DNA of 64,000 nt from Nautilus pompilius (Eukaryota > Mollusca > Cephalopoda > Nautilida > Nautilidae), in the NCBI GenBank assembly GCA_018389105.1, contig JACATO010000598.1:682001-746000 (forward strand), in the 5' to 3' direction. A model generated the notes under the pieces. The model was not told where the DNA came from. It ran no database searches and worked only from the letters and a program-made list of their open reading frames with translations. The position numbers and the translations under genes are program-made. Shown here piece after piece: positions 49,201-60,418 of the stretch; the first letter of the stretch is position 1; every line of letters begins with the position of its first letter.

Positions 49201-50905
49201 GTTTTCATATATACCCTATCATAGGTAGGTGTCTTGTAACTTTCCACAAGATCAACTGTTATTGATTATTTAGAAAACTTAAGCCAGTTGTAACACAGGT
49301 TAACTAGGAGTCTCCCCACAACACTATTAGTAATTAATTTTATTATAAAAGTACCAAAAAAAAGCACTTAAATAGTGCTTGCTTGTGACTTGAATAAGCT
49401 GAGGCTTCTTTCTTTTTTTGTAAATGTTGTGTGTGATTAAACATAAGTATTTGTTTGTGCTGCTAAAGATTTATTTTCATTTTACTATTTTAAGCGGTAC
49501 TTCAGTTTTTGAATTTGTTTGAAATCCCCTTTACTTTCTGTTTACCTGTGAAAACTAGCTGTAGAGCTAGAAATGGACTATTTTTTTTACCCCTGGTTAA
49601 ACAAACAAAAAAAGGTTGGTTGCGAAATTTTCACCAGTTATATACAAAAGAAGAAAAAATATGAGAAGCACTGCTATTTAACTTATCTGACTTGATTATT
49701 TATGCTTTTTGTCAAAATTATAAATTAGTCACTGTAAGGAATGCCAACCATGTGACATTTGGAGAGAAAAAATCTATGTAAACAGTTTGTTGTATGGTAT
49801 ATCTATTGATGACATGTAAATTTATCATGATAACATTAGGCACAGGTGTTTGCTTAAATTAAAACAATCAGTTATTGATAGTGGTAATGAAGCCTTCTCC
49901 ATAATATATTTGTAATATCTTGGGTGGGGTGACAATTTGGCCAATATGCTGTACAATTCTCTTCTATTGCTACTTAGCTTTGTTTTTCTTTTTTTCTGAA
50001 TAGAAAGCATTCACCAGAACAAAAAAAGATATTTGTGCTGTGGTGATTCCACCCCTAATCCTCTTTCATAAAAGAAGGAACTGCTAATGCTTTGTGAAAT
50101 GCTGTTTGTTATTGGTCTAAGCCAGTGATATTTTGAGGCTAAGAGCAAGAGAAAGTGACAGCTTTTCTTTGGGCTTTATTAAAGTGAAGTGAGATGTTGT
50201 AGTCATCATATCTTCCCTGAAGTTTAGGCCATACATTGTATATACTCAAAATCTCAAATGTCTTTTTATTAAGCACTATCATGGTTGTGGGTTATTTACT
50301 GTTGCAGCTGCTCATTTTTTTTTTTTATTTCTTCATGATTTAAATGTTTTTAACCATGTAGCTATTTCAGCCGTGCTAAACTTTTCAGGGTGTCACAGCC
50401 AATTAACTAATTACTGTACTGTTATTGGCTAAAATGCCAAAGATAGATTAGCTTTTTTTCTTGAGAAACCATCTCACAAATTTTACTCAGATCTTTAAAA
50501 GAACAAAAAAAAAAACAAGATGACAAAAAATTTACAAAGCTTTATTAACTCTATTCAGGCTGAATTAAAATGCTAACTTGCAGTAAGATAATTATTCTTA
50601 AAATCCATTTTGTAGTCATATTCAGCCAAAAGGTGAATGAAAAATTTTAAATGTTAGTAAACTTAACTAACAAACTTATTATTCAACATATTTAGTAAAA
50701 CAAAAATAAATGCATTGTATTCTGTTCTAAAGAGAAAAATAATCGGCAGATTGAGGTATTATTCCTTGTATGAATGAAGACTCATCGTAATTGTCTTGTG
50801 AAAGTTGTTGTGAATGCAAGTAAGTTTCTCTTTGTCGTGGCACTGTTATCTTAATGAGTGTTGGTTTTTACTTGGGGTCAGGCACATTTATTGCTTTTTT
50901 AAAAT
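43233..50905. other. Intronic stretch without recognised genes
   Basis: AT-rich sequence with a 12-bp G run at 44088-44099. The frames at 44771-44986, 46598-46801, 46912-47094 and others show no domain. A 36-bp block at 49298-49333 recurs in inverted orientation at 53106-53141 and is listed separately. Confidence 0.45.
49298..49333 (-). repeat. 36-bp dispersed block, copy 1
   Basis: Reverse-complemented, this block matches 53106-53141 at 35 of 36 positions; the core word is AATAGTGTTGTGGGGA. It is probably a conserved part of an unidentified interspersed repeat. Confidence 0.7.
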
Positions 50906-50940
50906 GATTGTGATTGATTGATTGATTTTTCTAATTTCAG

Positions 50941-51727
50941 ATGCCGGGTTGCTGCTCACATCCGAAAGTATCACAATGCACCTATTAATATCATCCATTT
51001 AAAGGACTTGGCAGGGCGCCAGGTTGACCTTGCGAGCAACAAACAGAAGAGATGGCCAGTGAGCAAAAACCACACTGTTCTGAGTGCAAGCAGAGGACAA
51101 GAAAGTGAAAAGTTGGGTCCCAGCGAACTCCAGCAGCCCAAATTACCTACAATTAATGATAAGCCACATCAGCTAAAGTATTGTTGCCATTTATGTGTAT
51201 TCAAGACAAATGACATTGACAGATTTGCCAAGCACACATCTTTGCATAATTTTTTCACACGAGGAATGAAAATTGACTGTATGGATTGTTCATACAGTAC
51301 CAACAAAATATCTGAATATGAAAACCACATAAACAGTCACTTAACGAGCTACTTGTTCTCTTGCGGTTATTGCAGTTTCTCATCAATGGAAGAACTCAAG
51401 GTGAAGAATCATAGCTTACAGATACATCCAGACCTGATATTCAGCATTGAAATTTCACCTGGACTTAAAAAGTCTCAGATAGCTACCAAATGGTCACCTG
51501 CAAACTTTAATGGGGCCTTAAAATTAACAGATTTCCTGACAATGGACTGTGATGAATTTTACAAACTTATCTCATCTTATGGTGTCAACATGGTGGATCT
51601 GAAAACCAAAGCACAACCAGACAGTGATAATGTTGAGATACCAAGTGAAAGAGAAGAAACTGATAAGTTTGATTTGCAAGTTGATGAAAGTCTGATTGAA
51701 TTTGCATCTGCATTGTGGAGTACCTAA
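50941..51727 (+). CDS. Large multi-C2H2 zinc-finger protein, last coding exon (residues 1971-2232)
   Basis: The exon starts after the acceptor CTAATTTCAG. Its first base completes codon 1971 (Arg), and the reading then gives CRVAAHIRKYHN, which supplies the two His of finger 20 (Cys 1961 and 1964 from the first exon, His 1977 and 1982 from here). Three more fingers follow: 2053-2073 (C-x2-C-x12-H-x3-H), 2084-2104 (same spacing) and 2112-2133 (x4). The last hundred residues contain no finger and are rich in Asp, Glu and Lys. The stop TAA is at 51725-51727. With the upstream exon the protein is about 2,232 residues. The in-phase joint, the restored finger and the continuing finger style make this the same gene. 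Confidence 0.93.
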
Positions 51728-53105
51728 AACAGGTACCTCTATTGTCAGTGTAGGAAATACCTAGGTTTTTGTGTAAGGAAGTTCTTCATTCTGTCTTCCA
51801 GTATTTTCGTTACACTGCATCAGTGTGGTTTTGCTTTCAACAAAGAGCTTGATTTTCTTTCATAGACTGACTCCCTTTTTTTTTTGTAAATTCATTGTTT
51901 AAGTAAACAGAGATTGTTAAAATAGTAAAATTTACTTATCTGTATGTTTTCAAATAGATTTGTATGAGAGCTATTTTGTTTAGCTGTTTTCTATTGCTCT
52001 AAGATGCAAGTGGTTGTAGTGTTAATCTGGTGTGTTGTAATAACATAAACATTAGTTTACACTGATTTTTCTTGCAACTTTTTACATTCGGTTGAGAAAG
52101 TGAAACAATATTGAGGTAAGGATAGTTAATATGTATGTATATATGCAACAGAACCTGGACTACCTCATAACCAATCAGTGATTCAAAAATGAAAGAAAAG
52201 AGTTCTTGATTTTAGTCATTGATGTATTTGTTATTTCTCAAGGGTTACAGCTGTTAAGCATCTGAACATCTGCAAGACTTGATGTGTCAAAAGTCTGTCT
52301 GATTGTTTGGAATTTCAAAGTTACTTATTTGATGGTAAAATTTATTTTAATTAATTAAAATAGGTGAGATGAAATATAAAATACAACAATGGGGGGAAAA
52401 GACCTACTTATAATACTGACCAATATATATATTTTTTTTTAAGATTGCAAACTATTTTTGCTATGGATCCAGAATCAACTTTCAGCTTTTTCCTGCTATT
52501 CATTTAGGTTTCACTTTTATTATAATTAGCATTTGCTGTAACACTAAATGAATCTTAAATCAATGGGCAATGTTTTCTTGACATTGACCTGACTGAAATT
52601 TTAAATGATTGACAGGATATCATTACTTTTATTTTATCTTTTTAACTTTTGGGTAAGAATATTTTTATTGTCACACTAAGTGCATTGTTTTCATGCTGCA
52701 TTACTTATTCAAGAAGGCTAATATTATACCAAGTTAACAAATGCTATAGCAACAAATTTCTCAAGAGTTACAAATTTAATATAATAGTACTTTTTTAATT
52801 ATTAGTGTCATGGTAATGATGTACTGTGCCAAAAATTCTGTGATCTGAATTTATGATGACTCTTTCCCTAGAAATGAGTGGATCTGGTAAGAATTTATTT
52901 GCCAAAGTCAGAAGTGCCAGGCTCCTTGAGGCACAGGTTAGGCAACACTTTCCAGTGAATAACTACACACTGTACTTTCTTAGCAGGGTCATCTCCAATG
53001 TAGAGAGCTTATATCAATTGTTGAGACTGGTGTACTACACAAAAACTATAAGGCAATGATGGTAACAGGGAAAGACCATCAAAACAGGTTTATTAGCTAG
53101 TTCTA
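51728..53105 (+). other. 3' untranslated and downstream region of the zinc-finger gene
   Basis: No AATAAA was found soon after the stop. An ATTAAA variant at 52354-52359 is the best nearby candidate poly(A) signal, but this is weak. From about 52853 a possible miniature element begins: TGATGACTCTTTCCCT there is roughly the inverse of AGGGAAAGACCATCA at about 53068-53083. Confidence 0.35.
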
Positions 53106-53141
53106 TTACTAATAGTGTTGTGGGGAAACTCCTAGTTAACC
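53106..53141 (+). repeat. 36-bp dispersed block, copy 2
   Basis: This is the inverted copy of 49298-49333, with one mismatch by eye. It lies just after a candidate miniature-element end at about 53083. Confidence 0.7.
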
Positions 53142-56100
53142 CTCATTTTTATAAACAATATGTCAACAAAATCTCTGTCTTAATAAGGGATCCTTAGAAG
53201 TTAAAAAGGAAACTTTGTTAGAAAAGAAGCAAACCTAACTGAAAACTCATTCATCAAGGAAAATTTAAAAAAGTGGAATTGTCAGTTAATGAAGTTAAAA
53301 GCAAGCAAAGAAAAATTTGCATAAAATTATATTAGGGTATAAATACTGAGCTTCTTTTTCTCTCTCTCTTTCTAAACACTTAATGTTGTTGTTGGAAAAT
53401 TGGGAAATGAATTGATGATATCTCTGTCCAGATAACAGTGAACCACCAAATCAAATTTTTTTCTCCTTGAACTGAAGAGAAGTAACTGTACAAAAAAAAA
53501 GTTTGATAAGTTTTTTTATTAAGTCAGTTTGTACCTGGATACACATGATAACTTATTACCTGTTTTTCTTTACAGTAGTGGCAAAGTTGCCCTGTATTTC
53601 TGACCAACCTCTTTTAACCTACAGCCACGGCTAAAGGTTTTGCATCGCCCTAGAATTTTATAATTTTTCTTGATAAAGTTGAATCAAATTTGCTGAACTT
53701 GTATAATAATGTTACATTAATGTATTTAAATGCATTCTACTTTGTAGTTTTCAATATACTTAATGGAAAAATGACCAAAATTGAAAGATGTGATAATTTT
53801 AAATTGAACACGCAATACATGATTTATGAAAATGTCTTATAAATCATGATGGAAAGTTGAAGTATTTAGATTCAAATGAGACATCTAGAAATGGTAATGT
53901 GTACAGTGTCTAGCTATATGATCATGTTTTGAAGATAGATTTTGTTATAAGTTTCTATGGTGATGCAAAACTTTTACCAAAACTATGCTAATCTAGTAGG
54001 GAATGAAAAAAAAAACTTGCACTGTTGTAAAGATAGACAGATAAAGAATATAGCTGATAACTAACACTGATGATGGCAGCTAGTTTTGTTACTAATGTGA
54101 TGAGAATAGTCAAAAATAATTCCCTTATTTCTGTATTTAATTTGGAAAAGTGACTACCTATATTTGTATGTACATATTCAAATTTTAGTATCTTTATTTT
54201 ATAGAAAAAAAATTACCATGTTTCTAATTGCTGTCTGGACATTTATTGGAACTCATTAGAATTCAAAAATTGGGGATTGGGCAAAGATTGAAGCTAAAAA
54301 ATCCCTCAAAATCTGCTGAAAACTGAAAATGAAACCCAAGCCTTCCTATAATTGGCAAATCTGCATTACTATGTAGGTACTAAACTATATGATAGCATCT
54401 CCAAATAGTAATACAAATCAAGCAACACTCAACATACATGTTAGAAAGTATAAAATTACATAAAAAGAAACAAAATATTAAAACATTGAAGCAAGTTTTC
54501 TCTCAGTTTCTCAGTAAAGAGAAGAAAGAAAAACAAATTGCGCAGTGTGTGATCTGAAAAGCAAAATTGCTGGGAACACTGTAGTTTTAGCTCTTCAGCT
54601 TCTATCCATATACTAATTCTCTATTCATCAATGGCATTCTAACTCTCCTACTGACACAATACATGATGCTTGCTACAGGAATTTCAATCAAATAAGTACA
54701 TGAACACATGCGAAAAAATTGATGTAGTAGAAAGACCTAATATGGTAAAAGCACAATAAATGATTATCTGACAATCAGTGCATATGTCACTTAAAAACAC
54801 CCCATCAACCTTCAGTATTTTACCAGTGATGCTGCCACAAAACACTTTGCTTTCTGAGTTTATCAGTCTGACATACCCAGAAATGAGAAAAATCACAAAT
54901 TCAAACATGAAGTGTTAATAAGAAAGAGCTATGGATGAAATAGAAATATTTTTGGCATTTCTTGGAAAATTGGCAGTCCATCTTAACAAAGCTATTTCTT
55001 TTTTAAAATTTTGGTTGGTTAAGCATTTAATTATACAAATAATGTGTGAAAATTTCCCAGCAAAATAAGAATTTCTAATGAGTCTGGCCAAAAGTAATTA
55101 TGGATATGCAAACTAATTTAAAAAACGGAGTCTTCTATGCACATATAAGGGAAAAAAAGAGAAGCAAGTCATGTTAGATTAGTTTTATTTAATCAATTTC
55201 TTTCAGTTATGTATTTTCAGACTATTTTGTAATTTCTTTGTTTTTCTGGAAACAAATTTTGATTTAACAAAAGTGCAACTGTAATTGAAAAGAGGGAAAC
55301 AAGCAAAACATTGCATGTTTTTTGAATGCAGAAATTTATGGCACAAGTTTTCTGCTTGGTTTTTGTATCTCAGTGTTTATTTAAAATCCTGAATACATTT
55401 TGTACATGGTCAGCATCAGCATCATGTGAGGATCATGTGAGGAGATAAAATCTGACTTTAGTAATGTGGTATGATTTCATGTATAAGCATGTGCGCGCAT
55501 GCGCACATTTCTATTTTGTCTTAGCAAGATCTTCATTAAAACTAAATATGATAGTGCAATAAAATGTTTTCATTTGCCATACTTTAGAAAGGTGGTAATT
55601 TAAAAAAATACCAACATGAGTTTATAATCATTTCTGTGTTTACGAAATATACCCCTGTTAGCTGTGATGGTACAGCATTCATCATTTATTCATTCTTAAT
55701 ATTCTGTATAATACAGTCAGTATGGACTGGCTTTCTCAAAATGGCTGCTGCCTTTGTATGATCCAAAGTCTCATTAAGCACTTACAAATAATGAAGTTAC
55801 TATTTTGGTACTCTTGTTTTACCAGTTTGTTTCACCTGCAGTAATAGGAGCCACAATAACTCTGAACCAAGCACTTGGAAAACATTACAACATTTTTTAA
55901 TAAGGTGTATGATGGCCAGAATTTACCAGCAGTATCTCAATGGGTTGGTTTACCAGAAGCTACCATCAATGGGATGGGTATTATAGAGTCATTGGCTCTC
56001 CTAGCACCAGATAAAGCCCAGATTTTTTCAGACTTCAGCTGTGATACAAAACAAAACCAATCTTGACTTCATACACTGCAACTTTGAAAACTACCAACTT

Positions 56101-59090
56101 TCTCTCATTCTCTAACACGTTTTAAAAAGAATTTAGACTAATACACAGCTCTGTGGATATAAAAGAAAGAAAGTTTTTCAATCATTAAAAAATATATCTA
56201 AATGGTAATGACATAGGAGTTTTAAAGTTTGGAGAAATCCAAGCTAACTCTCTCAAAATGTGTATGCAAAAAAAAAAAAAAAAAATGTCAATTTTGAGAA
56301 AGTAGTTAAAAAAGCAACTGTCAGCCTCTGTTCAAACATTTGTCATAATATTGCTTTCAAGTAGTGTCATCAAGGTTGTCAAGAATACATACAAATCCAC
56401 TGTTGATGAATGTGCAAAAATCCACTGATGACCATGTTGTATGTTGAGCAGCTGCAGCATCTACATTTTCATATGCAATTCTTGATTCATTAAGATTCGG
56501 TATTATTCAACAATGGTTTGGGTGAAAATGTTTGTCGCTCTTTTTAATATTCTATAAAAAACAAATGAATTACATTAATTTCTTGTGTTTTCAAAATTAG
56601 CATTCTGAAAAGTTAAGAGTATGAATCAGGAAAAAGTTTTGCCATTGCTTCATTACAGTGATACTGGCCTAAGCTCCGGTAGACCTTACCTGTGGTTTTA
56701 TACCCTGTTTGAGTTTGTTGCACATTTATTTAACAGCACAAAAGCAGTAAAATTTTCAGTTGAAAATAAGAAGACCACATATTTTGTATGGGATTTGGCT
56801 ACAGAGTATTGTGATGGGAAATATGTATACTTAATTAACATTAGACAGAAATGTTAATTCCAAAGATTTGTAATGTTTATTCATTTTTGGACGACATTAT
56901 CTACAACACTAGTTAGGCTATTTGGTGCCATGATTACCACTAACAGGTGATACCAATCCTGCACCTTATGGGATCCAGCACTTCTGTCTTCAACAGGAAA
57001 TGAAAAAGCTTTACTAGACTCTCTGTGGGAAGAAACCAGGGTAGAGGAAACCCACACCAATGGGCTAGTATAGAAGAGAGAATAAAAAACGCTATGGAAG
57101 GTTTGCCAAAATAGGCTAGCCATCTGCTGCCCTAGTACTACTACTAAATAATTATAATGTTTGTTTTAAATTATGTCATATGATACTATTATATCCGGTT
57201 TGGCTTGAACAAAATTTATTATTTATTTTCTCTCTCTTTTTTTTTTTTAAAAAAACTTTCTAAATTTAATTATATTAGTTCAAGACAACTGAATGTAATT
57301 TCATAAAAGCTCTTTTTTTTTTCCAGAAAGAAAACTTGTCTTCATTCTCATTTAAGATTGGATGGAAACTTCGGTCTGCATTTCATTTGTTTATCCAGTG
57401 CAAATTTCCATCACAAAACTAATAGGTTATTTCCCCTTGGCGCTATCCTCAAAATCAAAAACGATGATAAAGCATGTGGGTGGGTGAGGTACATTTTCTG
57501 AACATTTTTTCATAAAGCCTGCTTTAAAAGAGATTTTACAAATGGGCTCTACATCAAAAAATCCTAAATTTTGTCACATGCTGTGATAACCGGCTATTAT
57601 ATTAAAAGTACTGAAGCTCTTAGTGCTTGTCTATTTTAAACAAAATCTTTTCATTTAAATTATATATTTGTAAAAACTCTATACCCCTTGTTACAACTTT
57701 AATGAAAGGTAAATTATGTTGTCGCCATGTTAACTGTTAGCTAAATATTAAATATTTCTTTGGTATTTATAGCTATTGACAAATGGCTCATGTTGAAACT
57801 GTTATTACCTGCATGATCTACTGTAGAACTGTTGGTCAATACAAATAGTATGCATTAAAAGGCATCTGTGCCTTAATATTTTAAAGATTAACATTTTAAT
57901 CATCAGTCTGTCAAAAAAGTAATACATCTTGAATCTCCAGAACAAATTGAATGTAAGTTAAACATTTTAATACTTTAGTATCAGTTAAGTGATAACTTTT
58001 TATTCTCCAAAAACAATAATATTTTTAGGTGCTGGTCAATATTATTTATACACACTGTAGATGTTATACTTATTTCTTGTTTCTTTTAACTAACTAATTT
58101 GAAATTTCTACTAAATTAGAAACTACTATTTTAATTTAGACTTTTTGCCCAAAAGTATAAAGCTGTGAAAACAGATTTTTATTTAAAAAAAAATAATTGT
58201 GAAATATTCTTCAAACAGTTTATGAATAACTTAAAATACGTAAATAAGTATTTTCTTAATGTAAATGTTTCTTTGATTTTTTATTAAAACTGAAAATGCT
58301 AAATTTCTAACAAGAAACAGTTCTACATGAAATGGGATTTGTGATAATGGAATTGCTCTGATGTGCGAAAAGGTTATTTTGATGAAGAAAATCTTGTGTG
58401 AATTTTCCCTGACTACATATGATCATCAAGTTCTCACTTCTGGTTGCCAGGTACAATATATAAGTATAAAAAATTCATCTGCAGTTTAGATGTATGTAAA
58501 TGAAAAAAAATATGCACAAGAAGATAGATGCAAGATGTTATATTGATATGATACACAGTCATGCATAGATTTAGTGTAAACAATATGTATGTTGTGAAGA
58601 AGATAAATGGTAAACAAAATTGTAATAGCAAAATTTTTTAAAATTATTTAGTTAAAAGGTAAAACCCAACGAAACAATCTAGGTTTTTATACAATTTTTT
58701 AAAAAAGAATATTTTTCATTTATTACTGTGAGAGTTTTTGTAGCTTTTATTTGTATAAATTTTTCTATTAAAATAACAAAACAATGCTAATATTTTCGAG
58801 TACGAGTCAGTTAAGCCTACACAGTAGCCTAACCTTGAACACTGAAAGCTGTAGTCGATTATTTCCCCTTAGTGTGTTTAGTTATGAAAAGGTTATTTCT
58901 TTTCTCTCTGAGATTTGTTTCGTTTCTTTCCATTTGAAAAAAATGAACTAAAGTATAATTCAAAACATTCCCTTTGTTTCAGTCTTTAATAGCCATTTTG
59001 GTATCTTTATTTTATTAGAATCTAAATAAAATTTTGCAATACTTTCTGGATAGTAAGATATTTCCAGACGCTGGGACTCCTTTCAACTTT
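53142..59090. other. Gene-poor stretch between two genes
   Basis: AT-rich sequence with many homopolymers. The frames at 54684-54908, 55875-56066, 56621-56857 and 56881-57123 have no motif. The one distinctive spot is the alternating purine-pyrimidine palindrome near 55487-55508, listed separately. Confidence 0.45.
55487..55508. promoter_or_regulatory. Perfect NRF1-type palindrome in an alternating Pu-Py tract
   Basis: GCGCATGCGC at 55495-55504 is the ideal palindromic NRF1 site. It sits within about 22 bp of strictly alternating purines and pyrimidines (GCATGTGCGCGCATGCGCAC...), a sequence able to adopt Z-DNA. The flanks are AT-rich and no gene start is recognised nearby, so its role is open. 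Confidence 0.4.
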
Positions 59091-59108
59091 CCCGCTCTAA
59101 TACGTGTC

Positions 59109-59114
59109 CACGTG
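59109..59114. promoter_or_regulatory. E-box CACGTG in a promoter-like setting
   Basis: The palindrome occurs in the context GTCCACGTGACA, close to the USF/TFE3-type site, 25 bp before a candidate start codon at 59139. The local rise in CpG supports a promoter. The strand and the transcript start are not known. Confidence 0.4.
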
Positions 59115-59138
59115 ACAAAGTGAACAGGCTTGGACACC

Positions 59139-59201
59139 ATGTCTTTGGGCGAACTCATTTTTTGCGCGGAGGAATTTGCTCCTGCTGATTTTATATGGCA
59201 G
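59139..59201 (+). CDS. Candidate first coding exon of a downstream gene (21 codons)
   Basis: An ATG in a good context (ACACC before it) opens 21 codons beginning MSLGELIFCAEEFAP and ending exactly at CAG, where the donor-like GTATAAAG follows at 59202. Reading through would give a stop two codons later. The peptide looks like a normal acidic and hydrophobic N-terminus, but I do not recognise a family. If real, the intron is phase 0 and the next exon lies downstream, perhaps beyond the window. The short length makes chance a serious alternative. Confidence 0.3.
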
Positions 59202-59349
59202 GTATAAAGTTTACCGGGTATGCGAAATACTTTTGAGATTTTTCCAGATGGATGTTTAACTGTCGTATATGGTGAGTAATCAGTGCCTTTAGTTTCCTTA
59301 TAAAAGAAATTCGTCGATTTTTAAGTGCTGTGTCCCTTACTCAGGGAGA

Positions 59350-60060
59350 TGAGGCAAACTCTTCTATAAAACTGCCAGGGCCCGAGGAGAGATGCCATGC
59401 TTTTGTAGATGAAAGAATGTAGTCCTACTAGAAACACATTCTTGTAGGCGAGTAGTTCTCCTCTCCGGTAGATCTGGCGAGTAGGTATGGCTTCCCGGAC
59501 CGATATTGTGATCTCCAGGCGATTGTTTACACTGTAATAATCGGGGGGCCCGCCGAACAATCCACACACAACCAGACTGGCAGCGTCACTCTCGTGGATG
59601 CCGCCGCCGCCGCCGCCGCCAATTCCCCCCACCTCCTTCCTCCTCGCTGGTTTTTCTTTCTCTTTTTGAGGAGGGGAGAACCCCCACTATCCCTTGCCGG
59701 GGTTTTTCCAGAGAGTCTAATCCTGCGCTCTCGGCGAGGGAGGCTACGGACGGCGGGGAATGACGCAGAATTATTACCTTTGTTCGCGTTTGACCTCCGA
59801 GCGCCAGAATGGCTCGGACGGACGGACGGACGCTGCTGGTGGTGGTGGTGGAAATCGTCTCTGTTTACCAGTTATCCTGCCTTTAGTCTGGCGACAACAA
59901 TAAAAGAAAGAAAGAGTAATTTAATCAGCGAAGGTTTGTCTTCCGAATTGTTTAAAACAAAATTTGCTCGGGTGAAAGTTTTGGCTGTGTATTCATGCAC
60001 AGGTGAGTTGGGTGGGTACGATAGAGCAACAAACGGGGGGCTGGCTGGCTGCCTCTAATG
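59350..60060 (+). promoter_or_regulatory. CpG-rich block, probable promoter and 5' non-coding exon
   Basis: G+C and CpG rise sharply here against the surrounding AT-rich DNA. The block holds (CCG)n at 59601-59620, a GGAC/GGACGG repeat near 59815-59832 and a (TGG)n run near 59837-59852. A strong donor, CAG|GTGAGT, occurs at 60002/60003, and another GTGAGT at about 59271. This suggests a transcription start region with a first exon ending at 60002, read on the plus strand. Long frames on both strands (59594-60058 plus, 59338-59686 minus) are expected from low stop density and the repeats, so I do not call them genes. Confidence 0.5.
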
Positions 60061-60062
60061 CT

Positions 60063-60418
60063 GGTAGCGACACCTGTTTAAACTCCTTGTCGCGAACTTT
60101 TAATTCTCTCCTTTCTTTTTAAAGTAGAGATGACTCTTTCAGATTTAGACGGAAAGAAAGAACAGTAGTGGTTTGTACACCCCCCTGCGCTTCGTCTCTG
60201 CGTGAATAATAATAATAGAGGCACAAGTTTCACTTCCTTGTCTGCCCCTATTAGTCGGTCTTGCTTCCCCCTTTGCACGCATATAATGTATCTTAAAAAA
60301 AAACAACAACAGAACGGATGAATTTCAGAGATCAGTGGGTATATTTCTTTGTAAAGGAGGATGTTGATCAGTTAAAATTCTGTTGAAAGCTAATGATTAA
60401 ATTTGAATGGTACATGTT
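60063..60418. other. Probable first-intron sequence
   Basis: A transition from CpG-rich to AT-rich sequence with no recognised feature, between the candidate donor at 60003 and the minisatellite. Confidence 0.4.

Larger units (their letters stand above)
18745..50940 (+). other. Intron of 32,196 bp in the zinc-finger gene
   Basis: The donor GTAAGC follows the exon at 18745, and the acceptor TTTTTCTAATTTCAG ends at 50940. Joining the flanks completes an AGA codon (AG|A), keeps the frame open and rebuilds a canonical zinc finger, so the pairing is well supported. Much of the first 21 kb is decayed DNA transposons, many nested, and one ribosomal-protein retrocopy, listed separately. A (GATT)n tract at about 50906-50928 lies directly before the acceptor polypyrimidine run. 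Confidence 0.9.

Noticed and set aside
57185-57603. Possible miniature element with ATATCCGGTT and AACCGGCTATTATA ends
   Set aside because: The inverted match is short and imperfect and no target duplication was seen.
59594-60058. 154-codon plus-strand frame with poly-Ala start
   Set aside because: It covers (CCG)n and (TGG)n repeats in CpG-rich DNA and runs across a strong donor at 60003. It has no domain and is better seen as 5' non-coding sequence.
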